A stretch of 55,143 bases of DNA from Erythrobacter sanguineus (lineage in GTDB: Bacteria; Pseudomonadota; Alphaproteobacteria; Sphingomonadales; Sphingomonadaceae), in contig CAMCUB010000024.1 in NCBI GenBank assembly GCA_945878845.1, forward strand, positions 1 to 55,143. Reading direction: 5' to 3'. Positions 42,681 through 51,715 of the stretch are shown here, piece after piece. The translations under genes and the position numbers were made by a program. Every line of letters begins with the position of its first letter. The stretch's first letter is position 1. The notes under the pieces were generated by a model. That model worked only from the letters and a program-made list of their open reading frames with translations. It did no database searches and was not told the origin of the DNA.

Positions 42681-43985
42681 ATGCAGGCCCACGTCTTTCA
42701 CGCCATTGCTCTGGCCTTCGCCATGACGCTCGGCACTCCGGCTGCCGCGCAGCCAGCGGCAGCCGCCGCCCAGCCTGCCGAGCCGACCGCGCTCGAAGCG
42801 CGAAGCCTGCAGGTGGTGGAGCTCCTCAACGGCGAGGTGCAGCCCGAGGAGATATTCACGCCCGCCTTCCGCGCCGCGATTGCCGACGAGCAGATCAAGA
42901 CGCTTTCGGCAAGCCTCTCCGCGCAGTTCGGGCGAGCGGTGGAGGTGAGCCTGCTGGCCCCGCGCGAGGGTATGCGCGCCGCGCTCGAAATCCGCTTCGA
43001 GCGCGGGATTGCCAAGGGCGGGATTGCGCTCGATCCGGCGGAGAACAACCGCATCAACGAATTGCGCTTCACCTCGGTCGATTCGCTCGCGGTGGCTGGG
43101 GATACTGCCGATAAGATCGCTGCTGATCTTGGTGCGCTGCCGGGGAGCGTCAACGCGTGGTTCGGCCCGCTTGGCGGCGCTCCGGTCATCAGCCGCAACG
43201 CCGAGGTGACGCTGGCGCTGGGATCGACCTTCAAGCTTTATATCCTTGCCGCGCTCGCCGAGGATGTGAAGGCGGGGCGCCGCAAGTGGTCGGACGTCGT
43301 GGTGCTGACGGAAAAGAGCTATCCCAGCGGGCAGTTGCAGGATTGGCCCCAAGGCTCGCCGGTGACGCTGCACACGCTCGCCAGCTTGATGATCTCCATC
43401 AGCGATAACACCGCGACCGACCAGCTGATCAAGGTGCTGGGACGAAATCGTATCCTCCAGCTCATCATAGCAAGTGGCCATGCCGATCCATGGGCCAACG
43501 ACGAGTTCCTTAGCACCCGCGAGCTCTTCATGCTGAAAGCCGATCAGAAATTGGCTGATCAATGGCGCTCCGACGATTCAGGCCTGCAAATCGGAGCGCT
43601 CAACGAAATGGCATCGCGGGCCAACCCGCCGCTCGATGAGATCAACGCAGCCTTTGCCAATGGCCCCAAGGCGCTCGATATCGAATGGTTCGCCTCCCCC
43701 GCTGACCTTGCCAAGCTCTTCGCCCACATGCGCAAGACCGCCGATCCAAAGGCGTTCGAAATCCTCGCCATCAACCCCTCGGCGACCGATGCGATCAAGG
43801 CCAACTGGGGCGCCATTGGGTTCAAGGGCGGCAGCGAGCCCGGCGTCCTCAACCTCACATGGCTGCTCACCGACAAGGCGGGGCGCGACTGGGTGTTGAC
43901 GCTGGGGTGGAACAACCCCGAGGCCGTGGTCGATGAAGGCAAGCTGGAGGCAATCGCCCAGCGCATCCTCCTCCTGCCTCGCTAA
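42681..43985 (+). CDS. Serine hydrolase, class A beta-lactamase-like
   Basis: 434 residues with a signal peptide (MQAHVFHAIALAFAMTLGTP, cleavage near AAAQ). An N-terminal Cpn/NTF2-like domain (about 40-140) precedes a penicillin-recognising domain: Ser182-x-x-Lys185 in GSTFKL, Ser241-Asp242-Asn243 in SISDNTATDQL, and a KGG triad in GFKGGSEPG in place of KTG. The class A Glu166 equivalent cannot be placed with certainty, so true beta-lactamase activity is unsettled; a peptidase or esterase role is possible. Start ATG 42681 follows the GGAG at 42670. The divergent OsmC gene is 94 bases away. Confidence 0.85.
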   Translation: MQAHVFHAIALAFAMTLGTPAAAQPAAAAAQPAEPTALEARSLQVVELLNGEVQPEEIFTPAFRAAIADEQIKTLSASLSAQFGRAVEVSLLAPREGMRAALEIRFERGIAKGGIALDPAENNRINELRFTSVDSLAVAGDTADKIAADLGALPGSVNAWFGPLGGAPVISRNAEVTLALGSTFKLYILAALAEDVKAGRRKWSDVVVLTEKSYPSGQLQDWPQGSPVTLHTLASLMISISDNTATDQLIKVLGRNRILQLIIASGHADPWANDEFLSTRELFMLKADQKLADQWRSDDSGLQIGALNEMASRANPPLDEINAAFANGPKALDIEWFASPADLAKLFAHMRKTADPKAFEILAINPSATDAIKANWGAIGFKGGSEPGVLNLTWLLTDKAGRDWVLTLGWNNPEAVVDEGKLEAIAQRILLLPR

Positions 43986-44066
43986 ACCGCCAGCCCTCCC
44001 CCTCTTGCGCCGCGCGAAGCCGCCGCTTATCGCTGGCGACCGAAATTCAGTCTCGCAGGAAAACCC

Positions 44067-44930
44067 ATGACCGATCAGCAGCAGCAGCGTTTCGAAGGCA
44101 CCAAGTCCTATATCGCGACCGAGGACTTGAAGGTCGCGGTCAATGCCGCCGTCACCCTGCGCCGCCCGCTGCTGGTCAAGGGCGAGCCCGGCACCGGCAA
44201 GACCGTGCTGGCGCATGAAATCTCAAAGGCTTTGGGCGCGCCGCTGATCGAGTGGAACATCAAGTCGACCACCAAGGCGCAGCAGGGCCTCTACGAATAT
44301 GACGCGGTCGCCCGCCTCCGCGATGGCCAGCTGGGCGAAGAGCGCGTTCACGACATCCGTAACTACATCAAGAAGGGCAAGCTGTGGGAGGCTTTCACCG
44401 CGCCCCAACTCCCCGTCCTGCTGATCGACGAGATCGACAAGGCCGACATCGAGTTCCCGAACGACCTGCTTCAGGAACTCGATCGCATGAGCTTCGACGT
44501 CTACGAGACGCAGGAGCGTATCGAGGCCAAGGAACGCCCGATCGTCGTCATCACCTCGAACAACGAGAAGGAACTGCCCGATGCCTTCCTGCGCCGCTGC
44601 TTCTTCCACTACATCAAGTTCCCCGACCGTGAGACCATGCAGGACATCATCGATGTCCACTTCCCCGGCATCCAGAAGACGCTGGTCAAGAAGGCGATGG
44701 ATATCTTCTACGATCTGCGCGAAGTGCCGGGCCTCAAGAAGAAGCCCTCGACCAGCGAGCTGCTCGACTGGCTGAAGCTGCTGCTCAACGAGGACATGCC
44801 GCTCGAGGTGCTGCAAAGCAGCAATCCGGCGAGCGCGATCCCGCCGCTGCACGGCGCCCTGCTCAAGAACGAGCAGGACATCATGCTGTTCGAACGGCTG
44901 GCCTTCATGGCCCGCCGGAATCCCAGTTAA
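44067..44930 (+). CDS. MoxR-type AAA+ ATPase
   Basis: 287 residues. Walker A GEPGTGKT (39-46), Walker B LLIDEIDKAD, sensor 1 in IVVITSNNEKELPDAFLRR, and the C-terminal lid with EVLQSSNPA. MoxR ATPases act as chaperones for VWA-domain partners and often assist metalloenzyme or envelope-complex maturation. A VWA protein lies 3 kb downstream on the same strand, separated by GFA and two minus-strand genes. MTDQQQQRFEG start with AGGAAA ribosome binding site. Confidence 0.93.
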   Translation: MTDQQQQRFEGTKSYIATEDLKVAVNAAVTLRRPLLVKGEPGTGKTVLAHEISKALGAPLIEWNIKSTTKAQQGLYEYDAVARLRDGQLGEERVHDIRNYIKKGKLWEAFTAPQLPVLLIDEIDKADIEFPNDLLQELDRMSFDVYETQERIEAKERPIVVITSNNEKELPDAFLRRCFFHYIKFPDRETMQDIIDVHFPGIQKTLVKKAMDIFYDLREVPGLKKKPSTSELLDWLKLLLNEDMPLEVLQSSNPASAIPPLHGALLKNEQDIMLFERLAFMARRNPS

Positions 44931-44948
44931 TCTGGCCGAGTTGAGTCC

Positions 44949-45371
44949 GTGGGCTACACCGGTCGGTGCAGGTGCGGCGCGGTCTCACTGCAGATTGATG
45001 CAGAGCCCGTCGCCGTGCGCCAGTGCTGGTGCCGCCATTGCCAGCGGATCGCCGCCGGGAGTGCGAGCAACAACGCGATCTTCCCTGCTGATGCGGTGCG
45101 CTTTGCGGGCGAACTGCAATCCTCCGGATGGACCGCGGATTCCGGCAACAGCCTGACCTATTGGTTCTGCCCGCACTGCGGCACGCAGGCCTATGCGCAG
45201 ACCTCAGCGCGGCCGCAGTTCAAGACCGTTCGCCTCGGATTTCTCGAAGCGCCCCACGGTCTAGCACCCGGCGCGATTATCTGGACCGATGCTGCACCCG
45301 ACTGGGCGGTGTTCGATCCCGAACTCGAACAATGGCCCCAGCAGCCCCCGCCCCCGCCACCCGCGAGCTGA
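44949..45371 (+). CDS. GFA family zinc-binding protein
   Basis: 140 residues from GTG 44949, 18 bases after moxR. The GFA (glutathione-dependent formaldehyde-activating) fold shows CRCGAVSLQI, CWCRHCQRIAAG and YWFCPHCGTQAYAQ, the seven-cysteine pattern that binds two zincs. The tail is Pro-rich. Most members have no proven activity, so formaldehyde detoxification is not claimed. It is likely co-transcribed with moxR. Confidence 0.9.
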   Translation: MGYTGRCRCGAVSLQIDAEPVAVRQCWCRHCQRIAAGSASNNAIFPADAVRFAGELQSSGWTADSGNSLTYWFCPHCGTQAYAQTSARPQFKTVRLGFLEAPHGLAPGAIIWTDAAPDWAVFDPELEQWPQQPPPPPPAS

Positions 45372-45384
45372 GACCCGGGTCCGT

Positions 45385-46347
45385 TCAGATCACAGGAAAA
45401 CAGGCAACTCCGGCGCGCTTCAGCGCCTTGCAGGTCGCGTGCGCGTCGGGGGCCGAGGCGCGCAATCGGTAATATTGCTTGCCGTTTACCACGGCCGGGA
45501 TGACCGCCATCCGCATGCTCCTCAGCTCGGGCCGCTGCCCGGCGAGCGCCTCCCACTGCGCGGACGCTTCGGTCGGTGACAGCGCGGCGGCGAGCTGGAT
45601 CGTCTGCTGCCCGGCAGCGGCGATCGGCGGCGCAGGGATGGTCCGTGCGGCAGGCAGGCGCGCTGCAGGCACTGCGGGCGCTACAGGCGGGGCTGGCGTC
45701 GCGGCGGCCAGCGCCGGGCGTTCGCGTTGCAAAAGAGCGGGCGCGATCGGCACCACCGCATCGCTGCGCTGCGCCAGCGTCAGCGCCGCCTCTCCGTCTG
45801 CAAGCGGCTCGTCGACAATGATCACCGCAGTCGTTGTCGCGCCTGTGATCTTGAACAGCTCGCTGGCGAATTGGGTGGGGAGCCTGATGCAGCCGTGCGA
45901 GGCGGGATAGCCCGGCAGGCGGCCGGCATGGATCGCGATCCCGCTCCATGTCAGGCGCTGCATGTAGGGCATGGGCGCGTTGCTGTAGAGGTTGGAGCGG
46001 TGGAAACGCTTCTTCTGGAGGATCGCGAAGACCCCGGTCGGCGTCCGCTTGCCCTTCTTGCCGGTCGACACCGGGCTCGAGCGCCACAGCACGCCATCAC
46101 GAAAGACGTGCATCTTCTGCGAGGACAGACTGACGGTGATGACCACTCCGCTTTCGAGAACCTGGCTCACCGTCTTGCTCGGCGGGGGCGGCGGCGGCTG
46201 GTCCGCCGGTGCGGCCGCCTGCTCTGCCGCCTGTGCGGGAGCACTCACCGGCGAGGCACCGTCCGGTGCGAAGACGGCGGGCAGGCTGACCATCGCCAGC
46301 AGCACCGCCGGCAGCAGCCATAGACCATGAAGCCGCAAGCGCCGCAC
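45385..46347 (-). CDS. L,D-transpeptidase (YkuD) with C-terminal SPOR domain
   Basis: 320 residues. A signal sequence or anchor (first 28 residues) and a Pro/Ala linker lead to the YkuD domain (about 66-190) with VSLSSQKMHVFRDG, STGKKGKRTPTGVFAI and the catalytic SHGCIRLP cysteine. After a second Ala/Pro linker, the last 80 residues form an SPOR domain (RMAVIPAVVNGKQYYRLRASAPD), which binds denuded septal glycans. The protein would make 3-3 crosslinks or lipoprotein links at division sites. Fusion of catalytic and SPOR domains is a useful locator. Confidence 0.92.
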   Translation of the reverse strand: MRRLRLHGLWLLPAVLLAMVSLPAVFAPDGASPVSAPAQAAEQAAAPADQPPPPPPSKTVSQVLESGVVITVSLSSQKMHVFRDGVLWRSSPVSTGKKGKRTPTGVFAILQKKRFHRSNLYSNAPMPYMQRLTWSGIAIHAGRLPGYPASHGCIRLPTQFASELFKITGATTTAVIIVDEPLADGEAALTLAQRSDAVVPIAPALLQRERPALAAATPAPPVAPAVPAARLPAARTIPAPPIAAAGQQTIQLAAALSPTEASAQWEALAGQRPELRSMRMAVIPAVVNGKQYYRLRASAPDAHATCKALKRAGVACFPVI

Positions 46348-46429
46348 TGCGCTCTCCCGTTAACACGAATAGTTAACGGTTAATGCGTTGCGGAACCCCC
46401 GGCAAGGCCTGTTCGCGCGCGGTCGGCCT

Positions 46430-47830
46430 TCAGTCGAAGCTGTAGGCCAGCTCGAAATCACCCCAGCGCCGTCCGCCGAAGATCAGCGGGACGTAGACAT
46501 TGCGCACCACCACATAGCTGTCGCCGTCGTTTTCCTGACGATAGACCGCCATCATGTAGGGCGCACCCGAGACCTTGGCCTTGCGGTCGATCGCCTCGAG
46601 CATGATCCGGCCGTTGCGGCAAAACTGGGTGTCGTGGGCGAGATCGCCGGTGGGCGTGCGGCTGCGTTCGGTGAGGTGGGTCGGCAGGAACCCGTTCATG
46701 TCTGTGCAGGCCGCGGCCAGCACGCGCGGATCGCTCGCCTTGGCCCGGTCGAGGAAGGGGCGCCACTCGGCATGGGCCCAATCGCTGAGGCGCGTGCGGT
46801 GGAGCTGCGGATTGGTGCCGGGCACTGGCTGGTAATCGGTGTCGAACAGCGCCGCAGTGCTGATCGCCCCGCGAGCCAGGGTGGTCTCGGTATGCGCGAC
46901 CAGCTCCTGCACCATCGCCTGCGCAGCCACGACCATCGCGCTGTCCTCGGGCGAAAGGCCGGCGTGGACAATGCGGTCGAACATCTCGGAGGCGGTGATT
47001 TCAAGCTCTTCCATCTTGCGATGGGCCCCGTGCAGGCGATCCTCGTTGCGGAGCGAGGCCGCATCGAAACTGGTCAGCACGCGCTGGACCTTGTCGACAT
47101 GGCCGGAGATGGTTCCGGTCGAGCGGGCGATGACGTCGTTCTGCTTGTCGACCTCTTCCACCAGCGCGCCGACATTGGCGAGGCTGCTCTCGATCCGGGC
47201 GACGCTGGCGCGGGCCTCGCCGCTGGCTCTGGAGCCCGCTTCGATCCGCCCGATCACCACCTCGGCCTCGCCGCCCAGCGCGTCGATGGTGTGGGCAATT
47301 TCCTCGGTCGCCTTGCGGGTGTCGTTAGCGAGGCTCTTCACTTCGCTCGCGACCACCGCAAAGGTGCGGCCCGCATCGCCTGCGCGCATCGCTTCGATCG
47401 TGGCGTTGAGCGCGAGAATATTGGTCGTCTCGGCAATCTCGCCGATGTCCTGCGCAGAGCGGCGCACCTGTTCCATCGCGGCAGAAAAGCTGGTGACGTG
47501 CTGGCCCAATGTGTCGACCAGCTCGATCAGCGAGGCGATCTGGCCCAGCGAGGACTGGATCAGCGCCGTACCTTCCGACAGGCGCTCGATCGCGCGTTCG
47601 GACAGCAGGCGTGCTTCATCGGAAGCTTCGGCGACCTTGGTCTGGTCGGCTTCGAGCGCGCGCACCGTCTCGGCCAGAGCCTCGTGCTCGGAACGCAGCA
47701 TCTTGGAGGAGGCGATCACCGCCTCGACCACGCCGGCCACATCGGTGCAGCCGACAGTCACCGCCCCGCAGCTTTCGGGAATCATCCCGAGCGCATGGGC
47801 GTTGGCGGTATCGATGGCGAGGCTGTTCAT
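46430..47830 (-). CDS. Soluble methyl-accepting chemotaxis-type receptor
   Basis: 466 residues with no membrane helix. The MCP signalling hairpin is clear: [41 protein letters not shown], here split across the tip and its flanks, preceded and followed by heptads. The C-terminal 160 residues contain [38 protein letters not shown] and [20 protein letters not shown]. The latter resemble a cytoplasmic sensor that could sit near a cofactor. No che genes or flagellar genes are in the window. Stimulus unknown. Confidence 0.85.
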   Translation of the reverse strand: MNSLAIDTANAHALGMIPESCGAVTVGCTDVAGVVEAVIASSKMLRSEHEALAETVRALEADQTKVAEASDEARLLSERAIERLSEGTALIQSSLGQIASLIELVDTLGQHVTSFSAAMEQVRRSAQDIGEIAETTNILALNATIEAMRAGDAGRTFAVVASEVKSLANDTRKATEEIAHTIDALGGEAEVVIGRIEAGSRASGEARASVARIESSLANVGALVEEVDKQNDVIARSTGTISGHVDKVQRVLTSFDAASLRNEDRLHGAHRKMEELEITASEMFDRIVHAGLSPEDSAMVVAAQAMVQELVAHTETTLARGAISTAALFDTDYQPVPGTNPQLHRTRLSDWAHAEWRPFLDRAKASDPRVLAAACTDMNGFLPTHLTERSRTPTGDLAHDTQFCRNGRIMLEAIDRKAKVSGAPYMMAVYRQENDGDSYVVVRNVYVPLIFGGRRWGDFELAYSFD

Positions 47831-47980
47831 GTGCGGTTCGCGGCCCTGTTGAATGCGTTGCGGGACACTAGGCAGAGGATGGTAAGCGAAGAGTTAAGAC
47901 TTGGCGCCAACCCCTTCGTTCTGTGGCCCTCCCAAGAATGGGGACTGGTCAGCGCGCGGCACGCGGGTTAATCAGGCCGC

Positions 47981-49165
47981 ATGTTCTTCAATTTCATCGA
48001 CGAGCTGCGGGCTGCCGGGATCGGCGCCTCGTTCAAGGAGCACCTCACGCTGCTGGAGGCGCTCGACAGGGACGTCATCGATCAGACGCCCGAGGCGTTC
48101 TACTACCTCTCGCGCGCCACCTTCGTGAAGGATGAAGGCCTGCTCGACCGGTTCGATCAGGTGTTCCACAAGGTGTTCAAGGGGATCATGACCGATTACG
48201 GCCAAAACCCGGTCGACATCCCCGAGGATTGGCTGAAAGCGGTCGCTGAAAAGTTCCTGACGCCTGAGGAGATGGAAGCGATCAAGTCGCTGGGCGACTG
48301 GGACGAGATCATGGAGACGCTGAAAAAGCGGCTCGAGGAACAGGAAAAGCGCCATCAGGGCGGCAACAAGTGGGTCGGCACCGGAGGCACCTCGCCCTTC
48401 GGCAATTCGGGCTACAACCCCGAAGGCGTGCGCATCGGCGGTGAGGCCCGGCACGGCAAGGCGATCAAGGTCTGGGAAAAGCGCGAGTTCAAGAACCTCG
48501 ACAACACCAAGGAACTCGGCACCCGCAATATCAAGATGGCGTTGCGGCGCCTCAGGCGCTTCGCCCGCGAAGGCGCGCAGGACCAGCTCGATATCGACGC
48601 CACGATCAAGGGCACGGCCAAGCAGGGCTGGCTCGACATCCACATGCGTGCCGAACGCCGCAATGCCGTCAAGCTGCTGCTGTTCCTCGACGTCGGCGGG
48701 TCGATGGACCCCTTCATCAAGCTCGTCGAAGAGCTGTTCAGCGCCGCCACCAGCGAATTCAAGAACATGGAGTTCTTCTACTTCCACAACTGCCTCTACG
48801 AAGGCGTGTGGAAGGACAACAAGCGCCGCTGGCAGGAGCGCACCAAGACCTGGGACGTGCTCCACAAATACGGCCACGATTACAAGATCGTGTTCGTTGG
48901 CGACGCGGCGATGAGCCCCTACGAGGTCACCCACCCCGGCGGCTCGGTCGAGCACATGAACGAGGAAGCGGGCGCGGTGTGGCTCCAGCGCGTGGCGAAC
49001 ACCTATCCGGCGACCGTGTGGCTCAACCCGGTCCCGGAAAAGCAGTGGGGCTATTCGCAGTCAACCAAGATGATCAAGCAGCTGGTCGGCGACCGGATGT
49101 ATCCACTGACGCTGGACGGGCTGGACGATGCGATGCGGGAGCTGTCGCGGAAGCACGGGGCTTGA
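47981..49165 (+). CDS. VWA domain protein, MoxR-partner type (CoxE-like)
   Basis: 394 residues. An N-terminal helical region (to about 110) is followed by a Gly/Asn-rich linker and GEARHGKAIKVWEKREFKNLDNTKELG. A C-terminal VWA domain carries LFLDVGGSMDPF as the MIDAS-like DxGxS, and IVFVGDAAMSPYEV and WLNPVPEKQWGYSQST. The family pairs with MoxR ATPases, and one is encoded at 44067-44930. No signal peptide, so cytoplasmic. It is divergent from the chemoreceptor gene across 150 bases in which I see no clear element. Confidence 0.88.
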   Translation: MFFNFIDELRAAGIGASFKEHLTLLEALDRDVIDQTPEAFYYLSRATFVKDEGLLDRFDQVFHKVFKGIMTDYGQNPVDIPEDWLKAVAEKFLTPEEMEAIKSLGDWDEIMETLKKRLEEQEKRHQGGNKWVGTGGTSPFGNSGYNPEGVRIGGEARHGKAIKVWEKREFKNLDNTKELGTRNIKMALRRLRRFAREGAQDQLDIDATIKGTAKQGWLDIHMRAERRNAVKLLLFLDVGGSMDPFIKLVEELFSAATSEFKNMEFFYFHNCLYEGVWKDNKRRWQERTKTWDVLHKYGHDYKIVFVGDAAMSPYEVTHPGGSVEHMNEEAGAVWLQRVANTYPATVWLNPVPEKQWGYSQSTKMIKQLVGDRMYPLTLDGLDDAMRELSRKHGA

Positions 49166-49176
49166 GGTTCAAGCCG

Positions 49177-49488
49177 ATGCGTCGCCTTCGTTTGGCGATC
49201 GACAAAGAATGGATCAGGGCTGGATGGGGCGGAAGTCTCACTTTGCGGCATCGGCTGATCGCCTTACTGCCGACAGCCGTAGCCACTTTGCTCGCAATGG
49301 CCGCCGAGACGTTTTCCCGCTCTCTCGGAGAAGGAATTCTCCTACTCGGCTTGATGGCCTCTCTGGTGTTGCTTTCATACATCGTTGCCCGGCGCTTTAT
49401 GGCGATGTCAACGCGGCGCTCAGAGCGCTTGGCAAGGCGGGGATGGCGCGGCAACAACTCTGCTCCGCCGAAGCGTGATGGCACCTGA
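49177..49488 (+). CDS. Small two-helix membrane protein
   Basis: 103 residues from ATG 49177. Basic N-terminus, then two membrane helices (LIALLPTAVATLLAMAA and ILLLGLMASLVLLSYIVA), then an Arg-rich tail. A TTG at 49162 overlapping the VWA stop is a possible earlier start. Not recognised. It overlaps the DUF817 gene by 11 bases. It might be an accessory to the VWA or DUF817 gene. Confidence 0.5.
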   Translation: MRRLRLAIDKEWIRAGWGGSLTLRHRLIALLPTAVATLLAMAAETFSRSLGEGILLLGLMASLVLLSYIVARRFMAMSTRRSERLARRGWRGNNSAPPKRDGT

Positions 49489-50344
49489 CTCACCCCAACA
49501 GCTTTTCGCGAACGGCGCCAGTCGCTTTCAATCCATCCGCCTCCGGCTCGAAGCCTTCGACCCCGGCACAGGCTGGCGGCTGTGGCTCTACGAATTCCTA
49601 CTGTTCGGCTTCAAGCAAGGCTGGGCTTGCCTGTTCGGCGGCCTGCTGCTCGCGCTGCTGCTCGGCACATACCAGTTCTACCCCGACAGCGCTCCCCTGC
49701 ACCGCTATGACTTCCTGACCCTCGCGGCCATCACTATTCAGGCGGGGTTGCTCGCCTTCAGGCTTGAGACATGGCGCGAGGCGCGGGTGATCCTCATCTT
49801 CCACGTCGTCGGCACGGTGATGGAGCTGTTCAAGACCCAGGTCGGATCATGGACCTACCCCGAGGCAAGCGTGCTCCATATCGGCGCCGTGCCGTTGTTC
49901 TCAGGCTTCATGTATGCCGCCGTCGGCAGCTACATCGCGCGTGTGTGGCGGATCTTCGACTTCCGCTTTAGCCACTATCCGCCCGCGTGGATGACATGGG
50001 CCTTGGCGGCAGCGATCTACGTCAACTTCTTCACCCACCACTTCACCATCGACCTCCGCTGGGGACTGTTTGCCGCCACGGCACTGATCTTCGCCCGCAC
50101 CCGCGTCCACTTCCGCAACTGGCGCGTGCACCGCTGGATGCCGCTGCTGGTCGGCTTCGGCCTCGTCGCGTTGTTCATCTGGTTTGCCGAGAACATCGGC
50201 ACTTTCGCGCAGGCGTGGCACTACCCCGGGCAAGAGCAGGAGTGGCGGATGGTCAGCCTTGCCAAATATGGCAGCTGGTATCTGCTAATGCTGATCAGCT
50301 TCGTGCTGGTGACTCTGGTGCAGCCGGTGCGGGAGCCGGACTAG
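49478..50344 (+). CDS. DUF817 family membrane protein
   Basis: 288 residues with about eight membrane helices. The hallmark parts are FGFKQGWACLFGGLLLALL, HVVGTVMELFKTQVGSWTYPE, AVPLFSGFMYAAVGSYI and FAENIGTFAQAWHYPGQ. The family often contains Glu and Lys in membrane helices, implying transport or catalysis, but no function is established. Start ATG 49478 fits the conserved N-terminus. Stop overlaps the converging MFS gene by four bases. Confidence 0.88.
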   Translation: MAPDSPQQLFANGASRFQSIRLRLEAFDPGTGWRLWLYEFLLFGFKQGWACLFGGLLLALLLGTYQFYPDSAPLHRYDFLTLAAITIQAGLLAFRLETWREARVILIFHVVGTVMELFKTQVGSWTYPEASVLHIGAVPLFSGFMYAAVGSYIARVWRIFDFRFSHYPPAWMTWALAAAIYVNFFTHHFTIDLRWGLFAATALIFARTRVHFRNWRVHRWMPLLVGFGLVALFIWFAENIGTFAQAWHYPGQEQEWRMVSLAKYGSWYLLMLISFVLVTLVQPVREPD

Positions 50345-51633
50345 CCCTTCTGGTCCAGCTCGCGGTCGAGATGCAGGCTGCAACGCCAGAAGAAGAACGC
50401 CGGAACCAGCCCCAGCACCGCCGCGCCATAGAGCACATAGCGCACCGATTCCCCGCCGTAGGTCGGCTGGAGCCAGTCGGACAGCATTCCGAAGAACAAA
50501 GGCCCCAGTCCCAGCCCGATGAGGTTCTGGAAGAACAGCAGGCTCGCCGCCGCGATCGCTCTTGCGCGCAGCGGCACCAGGCCCTGCGCGGCGGAGTAGC
50601 AGGGGCCGTAATAGAGCGAATTGAACACCTGCGGCACGAAGATCAGCGCGAGGGCCAGCGGCCAGCTCGGGGCCTGATAGGCGGCGATTGCCAGAGGCAC
50701 CGCGAGCGCCATGCCGATCGCGGGCGCGCTCAGCACGTGGCGGCGGTTGGTCGCGCCGAAGCGGTCGGCAAGGTAGCCGCCGAGCCACGTGCCCAGGATG
50801 CCTCCGACCCCGCCGATGACCCCGAACCACAGCCCGACCTGCCCGGGCGAGAGGTCATGGGTGCGCTGGAAGAAGATCGTGGTCCAGGTGGTTTTGCCGT
50901 AAGACAGGAATGACGCCGCCGAGCCCGCGATCACCAGCAGCACGAAGGCGCGCGAGCGCATGACTTCGGCGACCGCCTGACCGAGTGGCAGCGCGGCGGG
51001 CTGGCTCTTCGCCCGTAGCACCGCCGCGGCGTCTGAGCTGCGCGGGTCCCTGAGGACAAACCACACCACCAGTGCCAGCACGACGCCGGGAAGTCCCACC
51101 ACCACGAAGGCCTCGCGCCATCCGATATAGTCGGCGAGGAGCCCGCCGATCACCATCCCAAGCAGCGAGCCGACCGGAATGCCGAGCGAATAGAACGCGA
51201 GCGCCGAGGCGCGCTTCTCGGGCGGTACCATGTCGCTGATCAGCGAATGCGCCGGCGGCGTGCAGCCCGCCTCGCCGACGCCCACCCCGACGCGCGCAAG
51301 CAGCAACTGCCAGAAATTCTGCGCCACCCCGCATAGCGCCGTCATCGCCGACCACAGGGCGAGGGCCACCGCGATCAGCCGCGGGCGGCTCGTCGTCTGG
51401 CGGTCGGCAAAACGGGCGATGGGGATGCCGAGCACGGTGTAGAACAGCGCGAAGGCCAGCCCCGTCATCAGCCCGATCTGGGTGTCGTTGAGGTCAAGGT
51501 CGCGCGCGATCGGCTCGGCGAGGATGTTGACGATCTGGCGGTCGATGAAATTGAAGACATAGACCGCCAGCAAGATCCACAAGGTCACCCTTGCCGATTG
51601 CACGCCGGTGCCGCTCGCTGCCGCGGTTGCCAT
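50341..51633 (-). CDS. MFS transporter, spinster-like
   Basis: 430 residues from ATG 51633, preceded by a GGAGAG site; an ATG at 51651 is also in frame. Twelve helices. The signature VYVFNFIDRQIVNILAEPI at helix 1 and GVGVGEAGCTPPAHSLISD in helix 4 are typical of the spinster-like sphingolipid/small-molecule subgroup common in sphingomonads, where they are often near aromatic or xenobiotic genes. Substrate unknown here. Confidence 0.88.
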   Translation of the reverse strand: MATAAASGTGVQSARVTLWILLAVYVFNFIDRQIVNILAEPIARDLDLNDTQIGLMTGLAFALFYTVLGIPIARFADRQTTSRPRLIAVALALWSAMTALCGVAQNFWQLLLARVGVGVGEAGCTPPAHSLISDMVPPEKRASALAFYSLGIPVGSLLGMVIGGLLADYIGWREAFVVVGLPGVVLALVVWFVLRDPRSSDAAAVLRAKSQPAALPLGQAVAEVMRSRAFVLLVIAGSAASFLSYGKTTWTTIFFQRTHDLSPGQVGLWFGVIGGVGGILGTWLGGYLADRFGATNRRHVLSAPAIGMALAVPLAIAAYQAPSWPLALALIFVPQVFNSLYYGPCYSAAQGLVPLRARAIAAASLLFFQNLIGLGLGPLFFGMLSDWLQPTYGGESVRYVLYGAAVLGLVPAFFFWRCSLHLDRELDQKG

Positions 51634-51715
51634 TTCGTGTCTCTCTCCCATCGGTGGCGGTTGCTCCGCAATCCGTCCTTGTCACGCGCGCTGCGGCGTC
51701 ATGACGTCACATTCG

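Noticed and set aside
46360..46383. Three TTAA sites upstream of the L,D-transpeptidase, resembling a CtrA box
   Set aside because: Spacings are 9 and 3 bases, not the 7 expected for TTAA-N7-TTAA.
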